Assembly (NCBI GenBank): GCA_040880065.1
Contig: JBBDJE010000017.1
Span: 62,001 to 126,000 of the forward strand
DNA length: 64,000 bases
Reading direction: 5' to 3'
Source of the DNA: Abyssibius sp040880065
GTDB lineage: Bacteria > Pseudomonadota > Alphaproteobacteria > Rhodobacterales > Rhodobacteraceae
Shown piece after piece: positions 8,040 through 16,623 of this stretch. The notes beneath the pieces are model-generated. The model was given only the letters and a program-made list of their open reading frames with translations. It was not told the origin of the DNA and searched no databases. Position numbers and translations under genes: made by a program. Position 1 is the stretch's first letter, and every line of letters begins with the position of its first letter.

Positions 8040-9437
8040 ATGAGCATGTTTCTAAGCATTTTCGATGTGTTCAAAATTGGCGTCGGCCCGTCATCGAGCC
8101 ACACCATGGGCCCGATGGTGGCCGCCGCGCGGTTTTTGGACCTTCTGCGCACGGGCCGCGATGTGGTGCCGGGCGCAGGAGCAGCCGCGCGGCTGCATGC
8201 CAGCCTGCACGGCAGCCTTGCCTTTACCGGCAAGGGGCATGCGACTGATCGCGCCACCATTTTGGGCCTTGCGGGCTTTATCCCCGAGACATTCGATGCC
8301 GAAGCCGCCGCCGCCACCCTTGCCACGATCGAGGCCGACCATGTTATTATGGTCGAAAGTTTGGGCGCGCTGGCCTTCAACCCCGCGCGCGACCTTCAGT
8401 TTGACTATGACACAACCCTGCCCGGCCACGCCAATGGCATGGTGCTTTCGGCCTTCGATACGCAGGGTAATTTGCATGCGCGCCAGATCTATTATTCGGT
8501 TGGGGGCGGCTTTGTGCTGACCGACCGCGAGCTTGACGCGCAGCATGGCCATGTCGAGGTGCCCGATGTGCCCTATCCGTTCCGCACCGCCAAGGCGATG
8601 CTGGCCATGGCAGCAGAAAGCGGGCTGAGCATTGCACAGATGAAACGCGCCAACGAGCTGAAATTTCGCAGCGCCGCCAAGCTCGAAGATGGCATAAGCA
8701 AAATCTGGGCGGTGATGGAAAATTGTATGGAGAGCGGTCTGAAGGGCGAAGGCATTCTGCCCGGCGGGCTAAATCTACGCCGCCGTGCCGGGGCGATTCA
8801 TACCAGCCTGAAGGCCGAGCATGGCCAGAACCAGGCCCCGCCGCATATCATCAATGACTGGATTTCGACCTATGCCATGGCGGTGAACGAGGAAAACGCC
8901 GCCGGCGGGCAGGTTGTGACCGCGCCCACCAACGGCGCGGCGGGTGTGGTGCCCGCCACCTTGCGCTATTATCTTGACCATATGCCCGGCGCAACACGCG
9001 ACCGCATTCCCGAATTTCTGCTCACAGCGGCGGCCATTGGCGGGCTGATCAAGTTCAACGCGTCGATTTCCGGCGCCGAGGTTGGCTGTCAGGGCGAGGT
9101 CGGCTCGGCCAGTGCCATGGCGGCGGGCGCGCTTTGCGCGTTGCTGGGCGGCACGCCAGAACAGGTTGAGAATGCCGCCGAGATAGCGCTGGAACATCAT
9201 TTGGGCATGACATGCGACCCCATCAGAGGCCTTGTGCAGGCCCCCTGCATCGAGCGCAACGGGCTAGGCGCGATCAAGGCGGTTTCCGCTGCCAGCCTTT
9301 CAATGCGCGGCGATGGCAAACACCTTGTCAGCCTTGATGCCTGCGTTGAAACCATGCGCCAGACGGGCCGCGATATGAATTCCAAATACAAGGAAACCTC
9401 GCTTGGCGGCCTCGCTGTGAACGTGCCCGAATGCTAG
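8040..9437 (+). CDS. sdaA: L-serine ammonia-lyase (single-chain, 4Fe-4S)
   Basis: Deaminates L-serine to pyruvate and ammonia using a 4Fe-4S cluster. The 465-residue chain joins the beta domain (FDVFKIGVGPSSSHTMGPM near the start) and the alpha domain, with the cluster-binding region MTCDPIRGLVQAPCIERN and the substrate loop TNGAAGVVPA. The start is preceded by a G-run; ATG 8040 and ATG 8046 are both possible, differing by two residues. A DMT-family exporter begins 9 bases downstream, in the same orientation. It is also within 5 kb of the serine biosynthesis genes serA and serC, on the opposite strand. Confidence 0.95.
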   Translation: MSMFLSIFDVFKIGVGPSSSHTMGPMVAAARFLDLLRTGRDVVPGAGAAARLHASLHGSLAFTGKGHATDRATILGLAGFIPETFDAEAAAATLATIEADHVIMVESLGALAFNPARDLQFDYDTTLPGHANGMVLSAFDTQGNLHARQIYYSVGGGFVLTDRELDAQHGHVEVPDVPYPFRTAKAMLAMAAESGLSIAQMKRANELKFRSAAKLEDGISKIWAVMENCMESGLKGEGILPGGLNLRRRAGAIHTSLKAEHGQNQAPPHIINDWISTYAMAVNEENAAGGQVVTAPTNGAAGVVPATLRYYLDHMPGATRDRIPEFLLTAAAIGGLIKFNASISGAEVGCQGEVGSASAMAAGALCALLGGTPEQVENAAEIALEHHLGMTCDPIRGLVQAPCIERNGLGAIKAVSAASLSMRGDGKHLVSLDACVETMRQTGRDMNSKYKETSLGGLAVNVPEC

Positions 9438-9446
9438 GGGGCTGAC

Positions 9447-10388
9447 ATGGCGACCGCGCAAATCGAGACCGCCGACGCCCCCGTGCGCGGCATTGTGCTG
9501 ATGATCGGCTTTGGCATTGTCGGGCCGTTTATTGACATGTTTGCCAAGCTCACCTCGCCCGAAATGCCGGTGGGGGAAATCGCGCTGGCGCGGTTTTTGG
9601 TGCAAGGCGCTGTGCTGCTGGCCTTTGCCTGGTGGCGCGGCTGGCTGCACAGGCCAGATGCGCGTGAAATGGGGCTGCATCTTATTCGCGGTGGGGTGCT
9701 GCTCATTGCCACGATGCTCATCGTCGCCGCCTTCAAGGTGATGCCATTGGCCGATACGTTGGCGATATTTTTCGTCATGCCAATGATCGTCACCCTTATG
9801 GGCGCGGTTTTTCTGCGCGAACCGGTTGGCTGGCGGCGTATCGCGGCCAGTCTTGTCGGGTTTGGCGGCGCGCTTTTGGTCATTCAGCCCAGCTTTGGCG
9901 CATTCGGGTTTACTGCCGTGCTACCGCTTTTGGCGGCGGTGTTTTTTGCCACTTACCTTATTCTGACACGGCGCATGGGGCGGCGGATGAATCAGGTTGT
10001 GCTGCAAGCCTATACCGCTACCGGCGCGGTTGCGCTGATCTTGCCGATGCTGGCGCTTGGCGCGTGGATCGGCTGGCAACCAATTGTCCCCATCGTGCCG
10101 GTCGGCATGGATTGGGTTTGGCTTCTTGGTGTCGGGCTTTCAACTGTCGTGGCGCATATGCTGCTGTCATACGCCTTTGCCATGGCCAGCATCGCCATTC
10201 TGGCACCGCTGCAATATCTCGAAATTGTCTCCGCGACCGTCCTTGGCTATCTGGTGTTCAACGATCTGCCCAATGCGCTGACCTTCCTTGGCATCGCCAT
10301 TATCGTAAGTTCGGGCATTTACATTTTTTTGCGCGAACGCATGCTCAGCCGGGCCAGTTCGCTGCCAGCGCCTGTGCGGGCAGAATAA
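9447..10388 (+). CDS. EamA/DMT-superfamily transporter
   Basis: A 313-residue protein with about ten hydrophobic segments arranged as two EamA repeats; the second half begins near VLPLLAAVFFATYLILTRR. Such proteins export small metabolites or amino acids across the inner membrane, and the substrate is not predictable from sequence alone. It sits 9 bases after sdaA, so a link to serine or pyruvate metabolism is possible but inferred only from position. Its last 44 bases overlap the 3' end of thiN on the other strand. Confidence 0.85.
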   Translation: MATAQIETADAPVRGIVLMIGFGIVGPFIDMFAKLTSPEMPVGEIALARFLVQGAVLLAFAWWRGWLHRPDAREMGLHLIRGGVLLIATMLIVAAFKVMPLADTLAIFFVMPMIVTLMGAVFLREPVGWRRIAASLVGFGGALLVIQPSFGAFGFTAVLPLLAAVFFATYLILTRRMGRRMNQVVLQAYTATGAVALILPMLALGAWIGWQPIVPIVPVGMDWVWLLGVGLSTVVAHMLLSYAFAMASIAILAPLQYLEIVSATVLGYLVFNDLPNALTFLGIAIIVSSGIYIFLRERMLSRASSLPAPVRAE

Positions 10389-10980
10389 CCCAAAGCCCGC
10401 GCCCGCCGGATATGCGCACTGCCCCGGTCGCGCGGTTCGAGGTGCCGAGCAACCCGCCGGGTGCAAGGGTAAGGCCGTCCAGCGCCCATTCCAGCCCGGT
10501 CGAGCTTGCCTGCACCGGCTGAAGCGGAAACAGCGAAACGCGGGTGCCTGCAACAAGGTCCAGCGACAGATCATCGGGGCAGGCAAAGGCGAGGTCGGTA
10601 TCGTCCAGCACAACAACCTCTGGCCTGTGCATCCGCACAAGTGTGGCCATTGTTGCCAGATAATGATCGGCCCGCGCGCCGGTAAAGCCCAGCGCAAAAA
10701 CGGTGGGGGCGGCAATGCGGCTGACGGCTTTTTCAAAATCGGTCGTATCTTGGCGCGTGTCGTGGACGACCTCCACCCCCAGATCGCGCCAATGGTCCAG
10801 CGAACTGGCCGAATCCAGATCGCCGATAATCAGCTCTGGTCGCTGACCAAGCCGCAGCGCGGCATCAGCACCGCCATCAACCGCGATAAGCGGCAGGTTA
10901 CGCGCTGTGATTGTGGCCATGGCACCGGGCGCAACAGGCCCGTTGCCCAGCAACATCACGGGGCGGTCAAACCGCGTCAT
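10345..10980 (-). CDS. thiN: Thiamine diphosphokinase
   Basis: Transfers pyrophosphate from ATP to thiamine to make thiamine diphosphate. The 211 residues include the family signatures IAVDGGADAALRLGQRPELIIGDLDS and the following HDTRQDTTDFEKAV (QD..TDfeKA motif), then FALGFTGARADHYLATM. The ATG overlaps the DUF2842 gene stop (ATGA), and the C-terminal codons run antisense into the end of the neighbouring exporter gene. It is the terminal gene of the purA-DUF2842-thiN run. No TPP riboswitch is seen before it, as expected for an internal gene. Confidence 0.9.
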   Translation of the reverse strand: MTRFDRPVMLLGNGPVAPGAMATITARNLPLIAVDGGADAALRLGQRPELIIGDLDSASSLDHWRDLGVEVVHDTRQDTTDFEKAVSRIAAPTVFALGFTGARADHYLATMATLVRMHRPEVVVLDDTDLAFACPDDLSLDLVAGTRVSLFPLQPVQASSTGLEWALDGLTLAPGGLLGTSNRATGAVRISGGRGLWVILPAQALAANWPG

Positions 10981-11243
10981 TCTCTGGGCGGGGCTTCGGG
11001 CGGGGCTTTGGGCGGGGCGTCAGGGGGCGGGGCGTCAGGGTCAGGCTTGCCCACGCCTTTGAAAATGGGTTTGAGCGCATAAGCCCAAGCCACACCCAGC
11101 ACAATGTAAATGCCAAGCTCCAGCAAAAAGGGCGGGCGCTCAAACAGGGTGACGATGTAGACTGCCAGCAAAATATAGGCGGGCAGACCAACGACCAGCG
11201 CCAGCATGCTCAACCGCCGCCGGGTTTTATAGGTCATCGCCAT
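10977..11243 (-). CDS. DUF2842 small membrane protein with Pro/Ala-rich tail
   Basis: An 88-residue protein starting MAMTYKTRRRLSMLALVVG. It has two membrane segments (about residues 11-32 and 40-58), a short GVGKPDP linker and a tail of repeated APP units. It resembles the DUF2842 family, whose function is unknown. The ATG shares one base with the purA stop (TGATG), and its own stop overlaps thiN (ATGA). A longer reading frame upstream would lie inside purA and is rejected. The tail is encoded by tandem GC-rich repeats. Confidence 0.75.
   Translation of the reverse strand: MAMTYKTRRRLSMLALVVGLPAYILLAVYIVTLFERPPFLLELGIYIVLGVAWAYALKPIFKGVGKPDPDAPPPDAPPKAPPEAPPRE
10983..11041 (+). repeat. G-rich tandem repeat encoding the APP tail of the DUF2842 protein
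   Basis: On the plus strand, units such as GGGCGGGGCTT and GGGCGGGGCGTCA recur, giving several closely spaced runs of three to five G. The array is in frame with the Pro/Ala tail and could fold as a G-quadruplex on the strand that serves as template. Confidence 0.6.
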
Positions 11244-12535
11244 CAGTCGGCAAACGGGTCGGTCACCAAAATGGTGTCCTCCCGCTCCGGGCTGGTGGAT
11301 AGCAATGCAACCGGGCAGCCGATCAGCTCTTCCACGCGGCGCACATATTTGATGGCAGCACCGGGCAGGTCGGCCCAGCTTCGCGCGCCCTCGGTGCTTT
11401 CGCTCCAGCCTTCCATTTCTTCGTAAATCGGGGTGCAACGGGCCTGCTGGTCGGCGGCGGTTGGCAAATAATCGAGCGTTTCGCCGTCAAGTTCATAGCC
11501 AACGCAAATTTTCAGCGTTTCAAACCCGTCGAGCACATCGAGCTTGGTAAAGGCAATGCCGTTCACCCCCGAGGTTGCGCAGGTCTGGCGCACCAGAACC
11601 GCGTCAAACCAGCCGCAGCGGCGCTTGCGGCCTGTGACTGTGCCAAATTCATGCCCGCGCTCGCCAAGGCGCTGGCCGTCGGCATCGTGCAGCTCGGCCG
11701 GAAACGGGCCTTCGCCCACACGGGTTGTGTAGGCTTTGACAATCCCAAGCACAAAATCAATCGACCCCGGCCCGATACCCGTGCCCGTGGCGGCCTGTCC
11801 CGCAATCACGTTGGAGGATGTCACGAACGGATAGGTGCCAAAGTCGATATCGAGCAGCGCACCCTGCGCACCTTCGAACAATATCCGTTTACCGGCACGG
11901 CGATGCTCGTTCAGAATTTTCCAGACCGGGCCGGCATAGGGCAGGATTTGCGGCGCGATAGCCTTGAGTTCCGCCAACAGCGCGGCGCGGTCAATCTCGG
12001 GCAGGCCAAGGCCACGGCGCAGCGCGTCATGGTGCATCAACAAGCGGTCAACCCGCAGTTCCAGCGTGGCATCATCGGCCAGATCGGCTACGCGAATGGC
12101 GCGTCGGCCCACCTTGTCTTCATAAGCAGGGCCAATGCCGCGCCCTGTTGTGCCGATCTTCGCCATAGAGTTCTGGCTTTCGCGCGCACGATCAAGTTCG
12201 CCATGCAGCGGCAGGATCAGCGGCGCGTTTTCGGCGATCACAAGGTTTTCGGGCGAAATCTCAACACCCTGCCCGCGCAGCTTTTCAATTTCCAGCACCA
12301 TGTGCCACGGGTCCAGCACCACGCCATTGCCGATGACAGAAAGCTTGCCGCCGCGCACAATGCCGCTGGGCAAAAGGCTGAGCTTGTAAACCTTGCCATC
12401 AATCACCAGCGTATGGCCGGCATTGTGCCCGCCCTGAAACCGCGCAATGATATCGGCGCGCTCGCTGAGCCAATCAACAATCTTCCCTTTACCCTCGTCG
12501 CCCCACTGGGCGCCAACGACAACGACATTGGCCAT
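11243..12535 (-). CDS. purA: Adenylosuccinate synthetase
   Basis: Catalyses the GTP-dependent joining of IMP and aspartate, the first committed step to AMP. The protein has 430 residues from the ATG at 12535. Diagnostic segments are VVGAQWGDEGKGKIVD (GTP loop and catalytic Asp), QGGHNAGHT (catalytic His) and GTTGRGIGPAYEDK (IMP binding), with TVTGRKRRCGWFD in the C-terminal half. Start codons farther upstream lack family similarity. It is separated from serA, in the same direction, by 172 bases containing a strong hairpin. Confidence 0.97.
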   Translation of the reverse strand: MANVVVVGAQWGDEGKGKIVDWLSERADIIARFQGGHNAGHTLVIDGKVYKLSLLPSGIVRGGKLSVIGNGVVLDPWHMVLEIEKLRGQGVEISPENLVIAENAPLILPLHGELDRARESQNSMAKIGTTGRGIGPAYEDKVGRRAIRVADLADDATLELRVDRLLMHHDALRRGLGLPEIDRAALLAELKAIAPQILPYAGPVWKILNEHRRAGKRILFEGAQGALLDIDFGTYPFVTSSNVIAGQAATGTGIGPGSIDFVLGIVKAYTTRVGEGPFPAELHDADGQRLGERGHEFGTVTGRKRRCGWFDAVLVRQTCATSGVNGIAFTKLDVLDGFETLKICVGYELDGETLDYLPTAADQQARCTPIYEEMEGWSESTEGARSWADLPGAAIKYVRRVEELIGCPVALLSTSPEREDTILVTDPFAD

Positions 12536-12667
12536 GCTCAATCTCTCCGTGCAGGTTACGTTGGGCTTATAGCGAAGCCGCAGGGCAAGTAAAACAGCCA
12601 ATGCGCCGCAGCCTGAATACAAGGGCGGTTTTGGCCGGAACTGGTGGGGCGGAGGTGTAGGTTTTTA

Positions 12668-12701
12668 GCGGCGCGCCGCCTGCAAAGCACTGGCGCGCCG
12701 C
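12668..12701. terminator. Strong GC hairpin between serA and purA
   Basis: The arms GCGGCGCGCC (12668-12677) and GGCGCGCCGC (12692-12701) are perfectly complementary around a 14-base loop. On the plus strand it is followed by GTTTTG. On the minus strand, the direction of the genes, it is followed by A residues and not a U-run, so it may act as an RNA 3'-end stabiliser or a weak terminator and not as a classical intrinsic terminator. Confidence 0.5.
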
Positions 12702-12707
12702 GTTTTG

Positions 12708-14315
12708 TTACGCGCTATAGCGCTCGAACCGCAAATATTTTGCCTGCCGCACCTGTGGCAGCGCCTCGATCGCAGCGAGCGTTTCGGCATTCAGCGCCTC
12801 GTCAATGCCGATCAACGCAATCGCCTCGCCGGCCTTGGTGGCGCGGCCCAGCGCAAAGGTGGCAATGTTGACCCCAAGCGCGCCCAATTGCGTGCCCAGC
12901 GCGCCAATATAGCCGGGCGTATCGGTGTTTGTGGTGTAGAGCATGTTGCCCATCGGCTCTGCTTCAAGGTTGATCCCCTTGATCTGGATAAAGCGCGGGC
13001 GACCGTCGGAATAGATGGTGCCGGCCACGGCGCGCTGCTGCTTTTCGGTTGTCACGATCAGGCGAATATAGCTGCCAAACGCGCCCTGCGCATCTCGCCG
13101 GGTTTCAGAAATTTTGATACCCATTTCGCGCGCTTTGATGGGGGCCGAAACCATATTCACGCCACCCTCGCCCAAAAGCGGTAAAAGCAGGCTGGCGGTT
13201 GTGGCGGCCATGAGTGGGCGCAGGTTCATGGATGAAACCTCGCCCACAAACTCGACCTCGATTTCCTTGATCGCGTTATCGGTGACCTGCCCTGCAAAAC
13301 CGCCGAGCAATTCGCAAAGCTCGATCCACGGCCTGAGCACCGGCGCTTCCTCGGCGGTAACGCTTGGCGCGTTCAGCGCGTTGGAAATGGCGCCGACCAT
13401 CAGATAGGCCGACATTTGTTCGGCCACTTGCAGCGCCACATTTTCCTGCGCCTCGGATGTTGCGGCGCCCAGATGCGGGGTGCAGACGACATTGGGCGCG
13501 CTAAACAGCGGCGAATTTGTGGCGGGTTCAACCTTAAACACATCCAGAGCAGCACCCGCCAGATGACCCGATTCCAAGGCTGCGGCCAGCGCCACCTCAT
13601 CAACCAAACCACCGCGCGCGCAGTTGATCAGCCGCGCGCCGGGTTTCATTTTTGCGATACGTTCGGCCGATAGCAAATTCGCGGTCTTCTCGGTTTTGGG
13701 TAAATGAAGCGTTACGAAATCGGCTTTTTCGAGCAGGTCTTCGATCTCGTCCACCTTGGTCACACCCAAAGCCTGCGCGCGTTCCGCCGACAGGAAGGGA
13801 TCATAGGCGATGACCTTCATTTTCAGCCCGATGGCGCGCGAGGCGACCACGCTGCCAATATTGCCCGCCCCGACAATCCCCAAGGTCTTGCCGGTAATTT
13901 CAACACCCAAAAAGCGGTTCTTTTCCCATTTCCCGGCGCGGGTAGACGAATCTGCCGCCGGAATTTGGCGGGCAAGCGCAAACATCATGGCAATGGCGTG
14001 TTCCGCCGTGGTGATGGAATTGCCAAAGGGTGTGTTCATCACCACGATTCCCTTGGCACTTGCGGCCGGAATATCAACGTTATCCACCCCAATACCGGCA
14101 CGCCCGATCACCCGCAGCTTTGTGGCATGGCTCAGCAATTCGGCGGTGACTTTGGTGGCAGAGCGAATGGCCAGCCCGTCATAATCGGCAATGATGGCGG
14201 CAAGAGCGGCAGGGTCTTTGCCAAGATCAGGGCGAAAATCCACCTCGACCCCGGCTTCGCGAAAAATCTCAACGGCGGCGTCCGACAGTTTGTCGGAGAT
14301 CAATACTTTTGGCAT
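12708..14315 (-). CDS. serA: D-3-phosphoglycerate dehydrogenase
   Basis: First enzyme of serine synthesis: it oxidises 3-phosphoglycerate with NAD. The 535-residue protein has the long-form architecture. The catalytic and NAD-binding domains (GKTLGIVGAGNIGSVVASRA, then NCARGGLVDEVAL and the CTPHLGA histidine) are followed by an intervening domain. A C-terminal ACT regulatory domain (from about 460, including DTPGYIGALGTQLG) suggests feedback control by serine. The ATG at 14315 has an AAGGA site with good spacing. It follows serC by 10 bases on the same strand, so the two pathway enzymes form an operon. Confidence 0.97.
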   Translation of the reverse strand: MPKVLISDKLSDAAVEIFREAGVEVDFRPDLGKDPAALAAIIADYDGLAIRSATKVTAELLSHATKLRVIGRAGIGVDNVDIPAASAKGIVVMNTPFGNSITTAEHAIAMMFALARQIPAADSSTRAGKWEKNRFLGVEITGKTLGIVGAGNIGSVVASRAIGLKMKVIAYDPFLSAERAQALGVTKVDEIEDLLEKADFVTLHLPKTEKTANLLSAERIAKMKPGARLINCARGGLVDEVALAAALESGHLAGAALDVFKVEPATNSPLFSAPNVVCTPHLGAATSEAQENVALQVAEQMSAYLMVGAISNALNAPSVTAEEAPVLRPWIELCELLGGFAGQVTDNAIKEIEVEFVGEVSSMNLRPLMAATTASLLLPLLGEGGVNMVSAPIKAREMGIKISETRRDAQGAFGSYIRLIVTTEKQQRAVAGTIYSDGRPRFIQIKGINLEAEPMGNMLYTTNTDTPGYIGALGTQLGALGVNIATFALGRATKAGEAIALIGIDEALNAETLAAIEALPQVRQAKYLRFERYSA

Positions 14316-14325
14316 GGTTGTTCCT

Positions 14326-15498
14326 TCAGGCAAATGTTTCGGCGGCTGTGGCGGCAAAGGCCCAGTCCAGCCAAGGGGTAAGCGCGGCAATGTCATCGGT
14401 GTTTACCGTCGCGCCGCACCAAATGCGCAAGCCCGGCGGGGCATCGCGATAGCCGTTGATGTCATAGGCGGCGCGGGCTTTTTCGAGCCTGGCGCACATG
14501 GCTTTGGTAAAGGCACGCTGTGCGGGCTCATCAAGCGAAGCGAAGCGCGCATCGGTAATGCGCAGGCAAACCGAGGTGTTGGAGCGGTTTGCAGGGGCCG
14601 CCACGAGGTTTTCAACCCAGTCCGCCCCGTCAACCCACGCCTGAAGTGTGGTGAAGTTGGCATCGGCACGCGCCTGTGCCCCGGCCTGACCACCAATTGC
14701 AGCCACCCAGTCCAGCGCATCTGCGGCATCGGCCACGGCCAGCATTGACGGGGTGTTGATGGTTTCGCCCTTGAAGATTCCTTCGATCAGCTTGCCGCCT
14801 TTGGTAAGGCGGAAGATTTTCGGCATGGGCCATGCGGGCGTGTAGCTTTCCAGCCGCTCCACCGCGCGGGGCGACAGGATGAGAACGCCATGCGCGCCCT
14901 CGCCGCCCATAACCTTTTGCCAGGAGAATGTGACCACATCGAGCTTGGCCCAGTCGAGGCTTTGGGCGAAAACCGCGCTGGTGGCATCGCAAATCGTCAG
15001 CCCAGCGCGCTCAGCCGCGATCCATTCGGCATTTGGCACGCGCGCACCAGAGGTCGTGCCGTTCCATGTGAACACAACATCGGCTTCGGGGCGCACGGTG
15101 GCAAGGTTTGGCAGCTCGCCATAGGGTGCGTCCAGCAGGCGCACATCTGGCAGTTTTAGCTGCTTTTGAATGTCATTGGCCCAGCCGGCACCAAAACTTT
15201 CCCATGCCAGCACATCTACAGGGCGCGGGCCGAGCAGCGACCAGAGCGCCATTTCAACGGCACCGGTATCGGATGCTGGCACAATGCCAAGCCGATAGTC
15301 GGCAGGCAGGCCCAGCAACGCATGGGTTTGGGTGATCACTTTGGCCAGTTGCGCCTTTGGTGCGCTGGCGCGGTGGCTGCGGCCCAAAAACGCACGCGCG
15401 GCCACAGCTTCGGCCGACCAGCCGGGGCGTTTGGGACAAGGACCAGAGGAAAATTCAGGCCGCGCAGGCAACAGGCGCGGCATCACAGCTTGGTTCAT
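14326..15498 (-). CDS. serC: Phosphoserine aminotransferase
   Basis: Second step of serine synthesis: a PLP enzyme that aminates 3-phosphohydroxypyruvate. The 390-residue protein is the form common in alphaproteobacteria and archaea. The start region is PARPEFSSGPCPKRPGW, and the PLP-lysine segment is VVTFSWQKVMGGEGAHG. I chose the ATG at 15498, which has GGAG six bases upstream. An ATG at 15513 would add five residues. A hairpin lies just before it, which may be a cis-regulatory element. The same gene order serC-serA is widespread in Rhodobacterales. Confidence 0.93.
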   Translation of the reverse strand: MNQAVMPRLLPARPEFSSGPCPKRPGWSAEAVAARAFLGRSHRASAPKAQLAKVITQTHALLGLPADYRLGIVPASDTGAVEMALWSLLGPRPVDVLAWESFGAGWANDIQKQLKLPDVRLLDAPYGELPNLATVRPEADVVFTWNGTTSGARVPNAEWIAAERAGLTICDATSAVFAQSLDWAKLDVVTFSWQKVMGGEGAHGVLILSPRAVERLESYTPAWPMPKIFRLTKGGKLIEGIFKGETINTPSMLAVADAADALDWVAAIGGQAGAQARADANFTTLQAWVDGADWVENLVAAPANRSNTSVCLRITDARFASLDEPAQRAFTKAMCARLEKARAAYDINGYRDAPPGLRIWCGATVNTDDIAALTPWLDWAFAATAAETFA

Positions 15499-15514
15499 AA
15501 CCAGCTCCGTCATC

Positions 15515-15549
15515 AGGGCGAAATTCCTGAGCCTGCCGCCACTCGCCCT
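15515..15549 (-). promoter_or_regulatory. Hairpin in the serC leader
   Basis: On the coding strand AGGGCGA (15549-15543) pairs with TCGCCCT (15521-15515) around a 21-base loop. The 3' arm ends about 16 bases before the chosen serC ATG, next to the alternative ATG. A serC-associated RNA motif has been described for alphaproteobacteria, and this hairpin occupies the expected place. I cannot test the match to the family model. Confidence 0.35.
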
Positions 15550-15672
15550 ATCCAGCGACCTGCCCACACCCCGATTACGCAAGTGCAGCATGGCCGGCAA
15601 GCAGGATTTGTCGCAAATGGCGGCCTGTTGGTCGCGTTGGTGTTCTACTTGTGAACAGAGGTTTCCTATTGG

Positions 15673-16521
15673 CTAAATCTGCGCACAGGCATGCGCCAAC
15701 ATGCGCGCAAGATCATCATCGCCAATGCCCGCCGCCGAGGCCGCCTGAAAACTGGCAAGCGAGGCGCGCAAGGCAGGCACATCCACGCCGTAACCCTGTG
15801 CGGTTTCAACAAACAGCCGCGCGTCTTTCACCACACCATTGACCGAAAAGCCGACAACGCTGTCTTCACCGGTAATCTTGGGCAGGCGCGCACGAAACGC
15901 ATCACTGGCGGCAGGGCCATCGGCCAGCATGTGCAGCATGGGTTCAAGCGCCAACCCCGCCTGCCGCCCTGTGAGCAGCGCCTCTTTGAGCACCTGCCAA
16001 TAGCCGACCAACATCATGTTGTTTACAGTCTTTGCCGCCGCACCAGCCCCAAGCGGGCCAACATGCAGCACGCGGGCAGCCAGTTGTTTGGCAAAGGGCT
16101 GCCAGCGGGCAATGTGTTGTGCATCCCCGCCCATAAGCATACCGGCCTTGGCTTGCAAAACCATAGGCGGGCCACCTGCAATTGGCGCGTCAATAAACGC
16201 CGCATCCGCAAGTTGCTTTGCAACCATCTGCAAAGTTGCCGCGCCAATCGTGCTGGTTTCGACAACAAGCTTGCCGCTTAAATCAAACTGCGCAAGCTGC
16301 TTGGCGACATCGTTGAGCGCTGCATCATCATAAAGCGAGGTGACGATAATCGTGCAACGTTGCACCAGCGCTTGCAGATCATCCGCAAGGGTTACGCCAT
16401 CGGGCGCCGGCCTTACTGTGCGGTTCCAGCCCAGCACAGTGTTTTGCCCAGACAGGCGCTGCGCAATGGCGCTGCCCATGCGCCCCAACCCGATAACGCC
16501 GATCACCTCACCCTGCCCCAT
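15673..16521 (-). CDS. NAD(P)-dependent beta-hydroxyacid dehydrogenase
   Basis: A 282-residue member of the 3-hydroxyisobutyrate dehydrogenase superfamily. It has the N-terminal Rossmann motif IGVIGLGRMGSAIAQRL, the substrate loop DAPIAGGPPMVLQAKAG and the catalytic lysine in GAAAKTVNNMMLVGYWQ. Substrates in this family include 3-hydroxyisobutyrate, tartronate semialdehyde and other small beta-hydroxyacids or imines, and the sequence does not decide among them. It precedes serC by 174 bases on the same strand. It is divergent from the DMT transporter pair. Confidence 0.85.
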   Translation of the reverse strand: MGQGEVIGVIGLGRMGSAIAQRLSGQNTVLGWNRTVRPAPDGVTLADDLQALVQRCTIIVTSLYDDAALNDVAKQLAQFDLSGKLVVETSTIGAATLQMVAKQLADAAFIDAPIAGGPPMVLQAKAGMLMGGDAQHIARWQPFAKQLAARVLHVGPLGAGAAAKTVNNMMLVGYWQVLKEALLTGRQAGLALEPMLHMLADGPAASDAFRARLPKITGEDSVVGFSVNGVVKDARLFVETAQGYGVDVPALRASLASFQAASAAGIGDDDLARMLAHACAQI

Positions 16522-16623
16522 TATACCTGTTCCTTATCTCTATTCGCGCAACGATCATGCTGAACCGCGCTTCCAGGTGCTGTTGCGTTGTCTTAGTCTA
16601 TCGCGACTCAAATCGGAACAGTT

